From a virus: 48,347 nucleotides of DNA. Of this stretch, positions 16,962 through 25,472 are shown piece by piece (position 1 is the stretch's first letter; every line of letters starts with the position of its first letter). The position numbers and the translations under genes were made by a program. The stretch spans positions 28,598 through 76,944 of the IMG/VR virus record IMGVR_UViG_3300030090_003678. The stretch is one strand, 5' to 3'. The notes under the pieces are model-generated. The model saw only the letters and a program-made list of their open reading frames with translations, ran no database searches and had not been told where the DNA came from.

Positions 16962-17725
16962 GCCTACCTAAAGTAACAATACTGATTGCAAATTATAACG
17001 ATGAAGATTATCTAGACAGATGTATTGAAAGCGCTATAAATCAAGACTATCCGGGACATTTAAATATATGTATCGTAGATGATGGATCTACAGATAGTTC
17101 TTGGGAGATAATCCAGTCTTACTTTGATGATAAAGATGGAGATTTATTAGAGAAGACAAATACTGGCAGGTTTGGCAACACAAACTTGACTGCTATAAAA
17201 AGTAAAAATGGAGGACCTAGTCCTGCAAGGAACATAGGAATAAACCATACGCTCAATGATACAGATATATATGCAATATTGGACTCAGACGATGAAATGT
17301 ATGAAGACAAAATAAGTAGTTGCGTCTCAGTATTTGGAAAAGGTGGTGGAGCTATTGGAGTTGTATATGGAGATTATGATGTTCTTCATACATCGACTGG
17401 AAAAATAATAAGAGAGTATAAAGAGCCTTACAATAGGAGAAGGTTGGTAAGAGAGTGTATAGTTCATAGCGGATCTCTCATACTAAAAGAAGCATTAGTT
17501 TCTGTCCAAGAAGACACAGGTTTTTATGATGAAAATATGCGCACCTGTGAAGATTATGATTTGTGGATGAGAATTAGCGAAAAATACATCATAGCCCATG
17601 TTCCTAAATCATTGACTAAGGTTAGAGTGACTGGGGACAACTCTTCATTCATTGTGAACCAAGAGATCTGGCAAAAAAATTGGTCCAGAGTAATGGAAAA
17701 AATGCAAGCAAGATTAAATGGCTAA
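16958..17725 (+). CDS. GT2-family glycosyltransferase
   Basis: This 255-aa inverting GT-A enzyme is a textbook GT2. It has TILIANYNDEDYLDRCIESAI at the N-terminus, IVDDGSTDSS for the nucleotide, GGPSPARNIGI, the DxD-type ILDSDDEM, and CEDYDLWMRIS carrying the catalytic-base region. It transfers a sugar from a nucleotide sugar, probably in the cytoplasm. No membrane helix is present, so the acceptor may be soluble. It overlaps the neighbours by 4 and 8 nt. Confidence 0.9.
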   Translation: MSLPKVTILIANYNDEDYLDRCIESAINQDYPGHLNICIVDDGSTDSSWEIIQSYFDDKDGDLLEKTNTGRFGNTNLTAIKSKNGGPSPARNIGINHTLNDTDIYAILDSDDEMYEDKISSCVSVFGKGGGAIGVVYGDYDVLHTSTGKIIREYKEPYNRRRLVRECIVHSGSLILKEALVSVQEDTGFYDENMRTCEDYDLWMRISEKYIIAHVPKSLTKVRVTGDNSSFIVNQEIWQKNWSRVMEKMQARLNG

Positions 17726-18425
17726 TAGATTCACCACAAAAATTAAAAAGAGTGGATCGGGCTTGAAGCCAGAAAACCCTCTATCAGTAGTTATACCTGT
17801 AGCAGGTATGGGTCATAGGATGAAGTCTTATGGCCCAAAATGTTTGCTGCAAGCAAACCAACAAGAAACCATACTAGAAAAGACAATAAAGAATATAAAA
17901 AAAGAATATCCTTTTTCTGACATAATAGTCGTAGCAGGTTTTGAATCTGAAAAAATAGTAAAAACTTTGCCACACGACATAAGAATTGTAGAAAATTACA
18001 ATTATCAGGATAGCAATATAGTAGAGAGTATAAGGCTTGGCATTAATGCATCTTCACATGAAAACATTATGGTTATATATGGAGATTTAATTTTTAATGT
18101 TTACTCAATACGTCATATAACCTCAGATGGTTCTTGTATAATTGTGGATTCAAAGTCCAGATTCAAGGACGAGGAGATAGGAGTCACAGTTGTTGATGAT
18201 CACGTTACAGCTTTTGCTTACGGGTTATCAAAAAAATGGTCTCAAATAGTCTACCTAGAAGGCAAAGAATTTTTTGCTATGAAAAAACTATGTTCAGATA
18301 AGAGAAAAAACAAACTCTATTTATTTGAATTGCTTAATATTATGATCAACAACGGACATCAAATAAAAGCAAAAGAACCCAAGGGTATGTTAATAAAAGA
18401 AATAGATTCACTAAAGGATTTGTAA
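17718..18425 (+). CDS. NTP-transferase (sugar-1-phosphate or phosphocholine nucleotidyltransferase-like)
   Basis: This 235-aa protein shows the nucleotidyltransferase opening VVIPVAGMGHRMKSYGPKCLL (glycine-rich loop plus the Lys that contacts the NTP), then VVAGFESEKIV, IRLGINAS and the metal motif MVIYGDLIF. It ends with a short C-terminal substrate lobe (YLFELLNIMINN). The order resembles CTP:phosphocholine or sugar-1-phosphate nucleotidylyltransferases of the MobA/RmlA superfamily. It would activate a building block for the transferases around it. The substrate cannot be told from the sequence. Confidence 0.78.
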   Translation: MANRFTTKIKKSGSGLKPENPLSVVIPVAGMGHRMKSYGPKCLLQANQQETILEKTIKNIKKEYPFSDIIVVAGFESEKIVKTLPHDIRIVENYNYQDSNIVESIRLGINASSHENIMVIYGDLIFNVYSIRHITSDGSCIIVDSKSRFKDEEIGVTVVDDHVTAFAYGLSKKWSQIVYLEGKEFFAMKKLCSDKRKNKLYLFELLNIMINNGHQIKAKEPKGMLIKEIDSLKDL

Positions 18426-18574
18426 TGGGAAATTATTGGGGTTGGATTAAAAACAACTACAAATGGTACGCTTGGAAATACGTAGAAGACAAAGTTAAAG
18501 TCAAGCTTGGACCATTTTATACGATAGAAGAAGCACAAGAAGCGGCAGAAGAATATGAAAATTCTAATAAGTAG
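18425..18574 (+). CDS. 49-aa Trp-rich hypothetical protein
   Basis: This short reading frame begins MGNYWGWIKNNYKWYAWKYV and continues with a basic strand, a LGPFYTIEEAQEA turn and helix, then NSNK. It has four Trp in 17 residues and a G-P-F-x-T-x-E-E-A pattern common in small phage proteins that form a strand-helix unit. It is coupled at both ends: its ATG overlaps the previous stop (TAATG), and the next gene starts 20 nt before its stop. These junctions are the same types used all along the arm, which supports a real gene. Function unknown. Confidence 0.6.
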   Translation: MGNYWGWIKNNYKWYAWKYVEDKVKVKLGPFYTIEEAQEAAEEYENSNK

Positions 18575-19604
18575 TGACGGACCTCATGCTCATTATTATA
18601 TAAGACAAGCGTGGGGAAAAGTATTTTCTTCAATAGGACATCAAGTTTCTTTGTGGGATATAAACACAAAGAGTGTTTTTGATGCATTTGATGAGTTTGA
18701 ACCTGATATCTTCATGGGGCAAACATACAATGTTACCGAAGGCTTAGTGCAGTGTATTAAAGAAAGACCTCACTTAAAAGTTGCAATGCGAGCATCTGAT
18801 TGGGGTGAATTTCAGGACAATATCGACCTTGATAAGTATCCAATTCTTGTTGCTCAAGAAAAAGAAAAGAAGCTACTTGACCGATTAAAGAAAGAAACAG
18901 GAAAACCAGACTTTGTTCACAATCATTACACACAAAGCTGGATAGATGTGACACACAACCGCTGGCAAGACATGTTAGGCATTAAGCCTGTTTCACTAAT
19001 ACATGCCGCAGACCTGTATGATTTCCACCCAAAACCAAGACTTAGCGTGTTAGATTGCGACATAGCGTTTGTGGGAGGTTACTGGCCTTACAAGGCGGAA
19101 CGACTTGACCCATATATTGTCAGTTTGTGTCATCCTGTTGGTGATTACAAAATAAAAATATTTGGCTCCAACTGGCCTGTAGTTCAAAATCATGGAGTAA
19201 TTGCCACAGACAACATCTCATCTCTTTTTGCTTCCGCTAAGGTTTGTTTGAATGTCAGCGAGCCTCACTCTCAAGACTTTGGTTACGACATCATAGAACG
19301 TCCATTTAAAATATTGTCTAGTGGTGGGTTTTGCATATCCGACTATGTAGAGTCAATGGCAAACGAAGTGTTTACAAATAATGAGATCGTTTTTGCTAAG
19401 ACCCCAAAAGAATTTAAGCAACTAATTGACTACTATGTTAATAACCCAAACGAAAGAGTACCCTATATGCAATCTGGCTATCAGTGCGTTATAGAAAATC
19501 ATACATACTTTGAAAGAGTAGAAACAATACTTCTAGAGCTAGGATTGAGCAACGAAGCTGCAAAATGCGCGCAGGCTAAACTAGCACTTTTTGGAGATGA
19601 ATAA
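18555..19604 (+). CDS. CgeB-like glycosyltransferase (GT-B)
   Basis: This 349-aa protein resembles the CgeB/DUF3880 group of GT-B proteins. The first domain opens KILISSDGPHAHYYIRQAW and has FEPDIFMGQTYN. The second has DCDIAFVGGYWPYKAERL, then IKIFGSNWPV, SSLFASAKVCLNVSEPHS and the RPFKILSSGGFCISDY motif that lines the nucleotide-sugar site. It starts inside the preceding 49-aa gene (20-nt overlap). A role in the same phage glycan pathway is likely. Confidence 0.8.
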   Translation: MKILISSDGPHAHYYIRQAWGKVFSSIGHQVSLWDINTKSVFDAFDEFEPDIFMGQTYNVTEGLVQCIKERPHLKVAMRASDWGEFQDNIDLDKYPILVAQEKEKKLLDRLKKETGKPDFVHNHYTQSWIDVTHNRWQDMLGIKPVSLIHAADLYDFHPKPRLSVLDCDIAFVGGYWPYKAERLDPYIVSLCHPVGDYKIKIFGSNWPVVQNHGVIATDNISSLFASAKVCLNVSEPHSQDFGYDIIERPFKILSSGGFCISDYVESMANEVFTNNEIVFAKTPKEFKQLIDYYVNNPNERVPYMQSGYQCVIENHTYFERVETILLELGLSNEAAKCAQAKLALFGDE

Positions 19605-20545
19605 TGGCCACTTTAGTAACTGGAGGCAATGGCTTTGTAGGACAGCACCTAATAAAGACATTGAAAGAAAACAGCTCTGTTTTTGGAAAGATAATTAATG
19701 TTAGCAGGAGAGAGTTTAACTCTCCTTACGTTGACATGAATTACAGATGCGATCTGGGTACATCTGATTATAATGATCCTGAATTCTACTGTCTGCGTTA
19801 TATTATGAAGACGCATGACCCAGAATATATCTTTCACTTAGCAAGTAAAGCCACAGTAAAGATGGATGGCACTGAGCCATTCGATATTATTCAAGACAAT
19901 ATCTTAAGTACGCAGAAAATCTGTGAATGGGCGCCGAAAGGCGCTAGAGTGGTTCTTGCCTCATCAGTTATTGTCTATGGTGACTGGATGTTCCAAGAAG
20001 ACGATGTTAGACCATACGTCGAAACGGATCGTACAGAACCAACTTCAATTTATGGAATGACTAAGCGAGCCTCCGAAGGAGTATTAAAATATCACACCAG
20101 CACGGAACAAATAAATGGCGTTTCGGCTCGTATGTGTGCTACTGTTGGGCGTGGTCTTACCCACGGAGTTGTTTATGATTTTATTAGGAAAATTCTAAAC
20201 AATCCCACATTAGAAGCTTTAGGAAGCTTTCCCGGTTCCACAAAACCATATATGCATGTTGATGATCTAGTCAAAGCCTTATCTTTATTGGCCTTGAAAA
20301 AGAAAGCTAGCGGAGAGTTTAATGTAGTACCGGACGATGTTATAAACATTCAAGAAGTAGCAGAGTCTGTAATGGACGGTTTGGATGTTTACAAAGAGAT
20401 AGAATGGCTGGGAGATGGAGCCAACTGGAAGGGCGACAACAAAATAATATCAGCAAGTAATCAAAAACTAAAAGACTTAGGTTGGTCTCCAGACTACACA
20501 TCAAAGCAAGCAATAAAAAAATCAGTAGAAGACTCAAAAGCATGA
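19604..20545 (+). CDS. NAD-dependent sugar epimerase/dehydratase (extended SDR)
   Basis: This 313-aa enzyme has TGGNGFVG at residues 5-12 for NAD binding. The catalytic pair is Y150-x3-K154 in IYGMTKRASEG, with an upstream Ser in VVLASSVIVYGD. The PYMHVDDLVKAL segment marks the substrate domain. It belongs with UDP-glucose 4-epimerase/dTDP-glucose 4,6-dehydratase-like extended SDRs, making or changing a nucleotide sugar. It is joined to its left neighbour by TAATG and to the right by ATGA. The exact sugar is not assigned. Confidence 0.85.
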   Translation: MATLVTGGNGFVGQHLIKTLKENSSVFGKIINVSRREFNSPYVDMNYRCDLGTSDYNDPEFYCLRYIMKTHDPEYIFHLASKATVKMDGTEPFDIIQDNILSTQKICEWAPKGARVVLASSVIVYGDWMFQEDDVRPYVETDRTEPTSIYGMTKRASEGVLKYHTSTEQINGVSARMCATVGRGLTHGVVYDFIRKILNNPTLEALGSFPGSTKPYMHVDDLVKALSLLALKKKASGEFNVVPDDVINIQEVAESVMDGLDVYKEIEWLGDGANWKGDNKIISASNQKLKDLGWSPDYTSKQAIKKSVEDSKA

Positions 20546-21564
20546 AAATTTTTTTCTGCCCTTTAATGCCAGTACAGATGCATGACGCAAGTTCTGTATC
20601 AGATTACCAATCAGACATGGTATTCCATGGATTGGTTAAAACTCTAGGTAAAGACTTGCATACAAGCCATAAAATGTGGTGGCATCACAAAAAAGAAAAA
20701 GATTCAAGACCCGAAGACTTCAAAAGAATATGGGGAAAAGGGTTCACTATGTATGGTCTTTTGGATGAAGACGAATACACAAGAGTAGAACCCAACCAAG
20801 AAGACGAAAATTATGATGCTGTGGTGATTCCTATTCATCATACGTTTACCCAACAAGATACGATGTTAGATAATTTTGTCACACATTTTATTAATAAAGG
20901 GTACAGCAGGAACCAGATCATTGTAGTCGATGGATGGGACAGAGAATATGTGAACGAGTCTATTGCTAAGAAATGCACATACTACAAGAGAGAGATGGCC
21001 GATTCGTTGTTGAGACACAAAGTTAAGCCAATATCTTTTGCTTTTCCATTAGAAAAAATACGTGAGCTGAACGACGACAATAGGACTTTGCCTTTTGCTC
21101 CTCTTATTCCAGTAAACCAATCAATTGACCCAAGCTATATGTCTACTTACAAATACGATGCTGAAGATTCGTATTACGACATGTATCAACAGTCTTTCTT
21201 TTCTTATACTTCAAAAAAGGGCGGATGGGATACCTTGAGGCATTATGAAATATTAGCTAATGGATCTATTCCATTTTTTGTTGATATAGAATACTGTCCG
21301 CAATACACTTTATGGAAATGGCCTAAAAATAGTTTGTGCCGAGCAAAATATCAGTATGGAGGCGTTCCTAATTTAGAAAAAGGTGAAACTTGGAGAAAGA
21401 AACCTCTTCGTCATTGTGGGTTTGTTGTCAAGGAATCTCCGGGAAGTTTATCGGAGGAGTTCAATATTGAAGAATGGAAGGCTATGAGAAACAAGTTATA
21501 CGAATGGTTAAAAACAGAAGGTTCTACAAACTCTTTAGCTGAATATATACTAGGTAATGTCTAA
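20542..21564 (+). CDS. Putative glycosyltransferase of exostosin-like type
   Basis: From the ATG that overlaps the previous stop (ATGA) it is 340 aa; an in-frame start at 20482 would run through the previous gene. Features are MKIFFCPLMPVQMHDASS at the start, a VVIPIHHTF strand, IIVVDGWDRE, and the late motif RHYEILANGSIPFFVDIEYCP. That motif matches the conserved R-x-x-E-x-L-x-x-G-x-I-P-x-F segment of exostosin/GT47-like and related phage transferases. It should act with the adjacent GT25-like enzyme. The family is inferred from the late motif, not the whole length. Confidence 0.6.
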   Translation: MKIFFCPLMPVQMHDASSVSDYQSDMVFHGLVKTLGKDLHTSHKMWWHHKKEKDSRPEDFKRIWGKGFTMYGLLDEDEYTRVEPNQEDENYDAVVIPIHHTFTQQDTMLDNFVTHFINKGYSRNQIIVVDGWDREYVNESIAKKCTYYKREMADSLLRHKVKPISFAFPLEKIRELNDDNRTLPFAPLIPVNQSIDPSYMSTYKYDAEDSYYDMYQQSFFSYTSKKGGWDTLRHYEILANGSIPFFVDIEYCPQYTLWKWPKNSLCRAKYQYGGVPNLEKGETWRKKPLRHCGFVVKESPGSLSEEFNIEEWKAMRNKLYEWLKTEGSTNSLAEYILGNV

Positions 21565-22277
21565 TGATTAAAAACGCTTACTGTCTTTGTTTAGATAAAA
21601 GAAAAGAACATTGGGAAGAATTAAAAGAGCAATGCGAATCGAAAGGTATAAAGTTCAACCCTTTTGTTGTTGGGCAAGGCGAGATACTAAGCATTGATGA
21701 ATACGATAGGTTTGATGGCGAAATATCAAACTATGCTAGAAGCTTTTGGGGATATGGTGGAAGTGACAATGATACTCCAGAGGAAGTAAAAAGAAAGGTT
21801 ACAAATCACTACAACGCTTTCCAGTCTCATAAAGAAATGGCAAAGAGAGCTTTAGCACAGGGCGATGAGCATGTTTTGTTTTTAGAAGATGATGCCTACT
21901 TTACAGATAGATACGATGAAGTAATGGACTCATTGAAAGACCAACTAGAGCATCTAGTTTACGACGTTCTTTATTTAGGATGGTGGATAGGAAACGAAGG
22001 CGATGAGTTTAATCAAAAAATAGAAGATGGATGGAATAACAACAAAGAGTCTGGCTTAGGAAATGCAAGCAGGATTGGTGGTTTTCACGGCGTGATACTA
22101 TCTAGAAGAATGCTAGATATAATAACAAGACTAGAAGCAATAAATCCTATTGACTCACAACTCAGCAAGTTTTTTCACGACAAAATTAAATCTTATTACG
22201 TTATGCCTAAGATAGTACATGACAAGGGTATATTTAGTGAATGCGAACAATCCATTACAAAAAGATTGAAATTGTAG
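21564..22277 (+). CDS. GT25-like glycosyltransferase
   Basis: This 237-aa protein opens NAYCLCLDKRKEHWEELKEQC, the usual start of GT25 enzymes (LPS beta-galactosyltransferases and collagen-type relatives). The metal motif is VLFLEDDAYF, followed by YDVLYLGWW. A GGFHGVILSRRMLDII stretch corresponds to the family's G-x-Y-x-Y-S-x-x-A segment. It ends the first glycan operon: after it comes a 68-base gap holding a promoter candidate. It is joined to the previous gene by TAATG. Confidence 0.8.
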   Translation: MIKNAYCLCLDKRKEHWEELKEQCESKGIKFNPFVVGQGEILSIDEYDRFDGEISNYARSFWGYGGSDNDTPEEVKRKVTNHYNAFQSHKEMAKRALAQGDEHVLFLEDDAYFTDRYDEVMDSLKDQLEHLVYDVLYLGWWIGNEGDEFNQKIEDGWNNNKESGLGNASRIGGFHGVILSRRMLDIITRLEAINPIDSQLSKFFHDKIKSYYVMPKIVHDKGIFSECEQSITKRLKL

Positions 22278-22296
22278 ACAGAATTATTTTTTTTCT

Positions 22297-22310
22297 TGTT
22301 ATAATAATAG
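22297..22310 (+). promoter_or_regulatory. Extended -10 promoter before the second sugar operon
   Basis: TG-T-TATAAT (22297-22305) fits an extended -10 element, continuing as TATAATAATAG. No good -35 lies 16-18 bases upstream (the spacer region is a T run), as expected for extended -10 promoters. It is the largest gap in the left arm (22278-22345) and sits 40 bases before the next ATG. The 10-mer TATAATAATA also stands before the 236-aa gene on the other strand. Confidence 0.55.
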
Positions 22311-22345
22311 CAGGATGGTCAAGATAATACACACGGAGTTAAAAT

Positions 22346-23281
22346 ATGACTAAAATACTTGTCACTGGCGGTGGTGGTTATGTGGGAAATGTTCTTTGTA
22401 GACATCTTTTGGACAAAGGGTATCAAGTTAAATGTATCGACAATTTTCACAAGGGACAATGTGACGCAATCATCCCATTAGCAACAAACCCTAACTTTGA
22501 GTTTGAATATGGTGATGTAACAGTATTAGAACAAATGAAGGAGGCTGTTCGTGGGTGTGATGCTATTATTCACCTTGCTGCTATTGTTGGCTTTCCGGCT
22601 TGCAAATCCCAACCCGCTTTGGCGACGGCGGTAAATGTAGAAGGCACTAGAAATATGCTTTTTGCAAGAGAATCTTACAACCCAAAGATGCCTTTTGTCT
22701 ATGCGTCTACAGGTAGCGTATATGGAAAAGTAGAGGATTTATGTACAGAAGAATCTCCTCTAAATGCCGTGTCTCTTTACGGGGTGAACAAGAGAGTCGC
22801 AGAAGAGATGGTTGCTACTCAAGACAATACTGTATCTTTTCGCTTTGCAACTGGGTTTGGTGTTAGCCCATGTATGCGGGTGAATCTGCTCGTAAACGAC
22901 TTTGTTTACCAAGCTATCACAAACAATATACTAACTATTTTCCAAGCAGACTTCCGTAGAACCTTTATTCATGTAAGAGATATGGCTAAAGCTTTCACTA
23001 TGGGCGTAGAAAATATGGGAAATTGGAATCATAAAGTTTATAACTGTGGCGCGAATCATCTCAACTGGACTAAGCGAGAACTTGCAGAATATGTAAAAGA
23101 ACACACTGGCTGCTTTGTTCATTATGAAGAAATTGGAACGGATGCAGATCAAAGAGATTATGAAGTTAGCTATGATAAACTAGAAAACGAAGGATTTGTT
23201 TGCGACGTAGATATGCAAACGGGTATTCAAGAACTTATTAAAGTCGCTCCTATTTTACAAATAAGGCATCAATACGCATGA
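22346..23281 (+). CDS. NAD-dependent sugar epimerase (extended SDR)
   Basis: This 311-aa protein has KILVTGGGGYVGN at the N-terminus (Rossmann glycine loop), IIHLAAIVGFPACK, a Ser in YASTGSVYG, and the catalytic Y145-x3-K149 in LYGVNKRVAEE. The FRRTFIHVRDMAKAF stretch is the substrate-side strand. It should change the configuration of a nucleotide sugar. CGGAG stands eight bases before the ATG. It is the first gene behind the 22300 promoter and is followed by a reductase/epimerase joined as ATGA. Confidence 0.87.
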   Translation: MTKILVTGGGGYVGNVLCRHLLDKGYQVKCIDNFHKGQCDAIIPLATNPNFEFEYGDVTVLEQMKEAVRGCDAIIHLAAIVGFPACKSQPALATAVNVEGTRNMLFARESYNPKMPFVYASTGSVYGKVEDLCTEESPLNAVSLYGVNKRVAEEMVATQDNTVSFRFATGFGVSPCMRVNLLVNDFVYQAITNNILTIFQADFRRTFIHVRDMAKAFTMGVENMGNWNHKVYNCGANHLNWTKRELAEYVKEHTGCFVHYEEIGTDADQRDYEVSYDKLENEGFVCDVDMQTGIQELIKVAPILQIRHQYA

Positions 23282-24231
23282 TAGATTTAGAAGGCAAAAA
23301 AGTTCTAGTCACTGGTGGCGAAGGATTTTTAGGTACTGCAATTTGCAAAAAGCTAAGAGAAAAAGGCGCAGAGCCAATAATCTTAAGGCACAGCCAAGTC
23401 AATATGCATGACTTACAAGCAATCATACTGTTTATGACATCTGTTAAGCCAGACTATTGCATACATGCTGCTGGCTACAATGGCGGTATTGAATTCAATA
23501 GGATGTATCCTGCCGACATTCTTTACTCTAATACAGTCATGGGACTGAACATTCATCACGCCTGCGAATATTTAAATGTCAAAAAGATTGTCTCAATTAT
23601 GACATCTTGCGCCTATCCTGATACAGGCATGGAAGTGTTGGAAGAAGACACTTTCTGGGATGGACAACCAAACAAAACTATTAGAGCGCATGGTATAGCA
23701 AAAAGAACCCTACAGACAGCAGCAGAGGCGTATAATGACCAATACGAATTAGATGCGGTTACTGTTTGTGTTACAAACCTATATGGCCCAAATGATACTT
23801 TTAATCTAGTGAGAACAAAAGTTGTTGGGGCTTTAATAAGAAAGTTTGCAGAAGCTGTCATTGAAGAAGATGATACAGTAGAATGTTGGGGTACAGGCGC
23901 TCCAATGAGAGAATTTATGTATGTTGATGATGCAGCAGAAGCTATCATCCAAGCATTGATTGTTTACGATGACAACACAAAACCTCTAAATATTGGAACG
24001 GGAAAAGATATCAGCATTAAACAACTTGTTGAATATATTAGGTCTGCTGTTAAATATGAAGGTGAAGTATTTTGGAACACAGAAAAACCAGATGGCCAGA
24101 TGAAAAAACTTCTAGACACATCAAGAATGAAAGAGATTATTGACATCAATCCTATTTCAGTAGAAGAAGGTATAAAAAAGACCGTCGATTGGTATGTAAT
24201 AAATAAAGAAAAAGCTGATGCAAAAAAATAA
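23278..24231 (+). CDS. GDP-L-fucose synthase-like epimerase/reductase with Tyr-to-His change
   Basis: This 317-aa extended SDR is most like GDP-fucose synthase (WcaG/Fcl). It has VLVTGGEGFLGTAI, KPDYCIHAAGYNGGI, a Ser/Cys box MTSCAYPD, TNLYGPNDTFN and REFMYVDDAAEAI. In that family the catalytic dyad is Y-x-x-x-K before the long helix. Here the corresponding place reads HGIAKR, with H138 where Tyr is expected and K142 kept. It may have a shifted chemistry, be inactive, or use His as the acid. It is coupled to the upstream epimerase by ATGA, so the pair could make one deoxy- or epimerised sugar. Confidence 0.8.
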   Translation: MIDLEGKKVLVTGGEGFLGTAICKKLREKGAEPIILRHSQVNMHDLQAIILFMTSVKPDYCIHAAGYNGGIEFNRMYPADILYSNTVMGLNIHHACEYLNVKKIVSIMTSCAYPDTGMEVLEEDTFWDGQPNKTIRAHGIAKRTLQTAAEAYNDQYELDAVTVCVTNLYGPNDTFNLVRTKVVGALIRKFAEAVIEEDDTVECWGTGAPMREFMYVDDAAEAIIQALIVYDDNTKPLNIGTGKDISIKQLVEYIRSAVKYEGEVFWNTEKPDGQMKKLLDTSRMKEIIDINPISVEEGIKKTVDWYVINKEKADAKK

Positions 24232-24691
24232 AAAAATCGGTTTTATGGTTGACGATACTAGCAATAGCCAGTTATCTTTTAACCTTATAAAAAATGCAAA
24301 CGAATTTTTGGAAAGCAACTCAGATGATATAGTTGTCTTTTTTGAGAACTCCACATCTAGTGTTTTAAATCCAAACTTTTCAATAATGTCTGTAAATGAA
24401 ATTTGGAACTTTACTGGTTCTTTGATAGCTACTAATGTTTCTACCTCAATATCAATGAGAAAGTGTTTTGCTCCACAAAAAAAGTTTTTTTATGTTTGGG
24501 ATCTAGAATGGACTAGACCACAAGGTAAAAACTTTGAACACATCGTGCAAGCTTACACAGACCCAGAAACTACCCTAATAGCTAGAAGCAAAGAACACGC
24601 AGTAGCTATAGAAAACTACTGCAACAGAAAAGTCGAACATATAGTAGAAGATTTTAATATGGAAAAATTAGCGAGGATTACAAATGAGTAG
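24218..24691 (+). CDS. Hypothetical protein, Rossmann-like, in the glycan island
   Basis: This 157-aa protein is not recognised. It opens KIGFMVDDTSNSQLSFNLIK, has a DIVVFFENSTS strand, then KKFFYVWDLEWTRPQGK and TLIARSKEHAVAIENYC. The alternating strands and helices look like one half of a GT-B fold, so it may be an orphan acceptor domain or an accessory of a transferase. It overlaps the previous gene by 14 nt and the endonuclease gene by 8 nt (ATGAGTAG). The lack of a donor domain makes independent catalysis unlikely. Confidence 0.55.
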   Translation: MQKNKKIGFMVDDTSNSQLSFNLIKNANEFLESNSDDIVVFFENSTSSVLNPNFSIMSVNEIWNFTGSLIATNVSTSISMRKCFAPQKKFFYVWDLEWTRPQGKNFEHIVQAYTDPETTLIARSKEHAVAIENYCNRKVEHIVEDFNMEKLARITNE

Positions 24692-25472
24692 TGCATTTAT
24701 CAACAAGTATAAAGAGTATATCATTGAGCAATATGTAAACGAGAAAAAGAGTACATATGAAATTGCTCAGGAACTGAAGACTTACCCAAATAAGGTTAGG
24801 AGAGCTTTGAACACTCTAGGAGTTCCTCTTCGAGATAAGAGTTCCGCACAGACAGTAGCTATTGAAAGCGGTCGTCACGAGCATCCAACTAGAGGAAAGA
24901 AGAGAACCGAAGCTGAAAAAGTAGCCATCAGCAATGGAATGGCAAACTATTGGGATAGCATGGAAGAAGAAGAAAGAAAGCGAAGGTCTGAGCTTTCCAA
25001 AAAGCAATGGGCTGAAATGTCTGAAGAAGAAAAAGCGAACTTGAGAAAGTTAGCAGCAGAAGCGGTAAGAAAAGCATCAAAAGAAGGCTCAAAAATCGAA
25101 AAGTTTATTTACGAAGGCTTGACAAAACTAGGCTACGAAGTTATCTTTCATAAGCGTGGGTTAATAGCTAATGACAAACTAGAAGTAGACCTATTCTTGC
25201 CAGCAATGAACATCGCCATCGAGATTGATGGCCCAGCTCACTTTCTTCCTATTTGGGGAGAAGAAAGCCTACAAAGACATATTAGATCAGATGCTCAAAA
25301 AGCTGGTTTATTAATAAATAGAGGCTTTGCTGTTTTGCGTGTTAAGAACATCATTCGCAACCTTTCTCAGAAAAACATGAGAGAAACGCTAGAGGCTATT
25401 GTAGAGCAGCTAGTTAAGATTGATAAAAAGTTCCCACCTATATCAAAACGATTAATAGAGATTGAAGCTTAA
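24684..25472 (+). CDS. Putative homing endonuclease (HTH + NUMOD3-like + Vsr/EDxHD-type nuclease)
   Basis: This 262-aa protein has three parts. An N-terminal helix-turn-helix covers about 10-45 (YVNEKKSTYEIAQELKTYPN). A Lys/Glu-rich linker carries GKKRTEAEKVAISNGM, like NUMOD3 DNA-binding repeats, and KKQWAEMSEEEK. The C-terminal Vsr/DUF559-like nuclease (about 145-240) has KLEVDLFLP, AIEIDGPAHF and the final VLRVKN strand. This is the plan of phage free-standing homing endonucleases. It sits between the glycan island and the recombination genes. No interrupted gene or intron is visible beside it. Confidence 0.72.
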   Translation: MSSAFINKYKEYIIEQYVNEKKSTYEIAQELKTYPNKVRRALNTLGVPLRDKSSAQTVAIESGRHEHPTRGKKRTEAEKVAISNGMANYWDSMEEEERKRRSELSKKQWAEMSEEEKANLRKLAAEAVRKASKEGSKIEKFIYEGLTKLGYEVIFHKRGLIANDKLEVDLFLPAMNIAIEIDGPAHFLPIWGEESLQRHIRSDAQKAGLLINRGFAVLRVKNIIRNLSQKNMRETLEAIVEQLVKIDKKFPPISKRLIEIEA

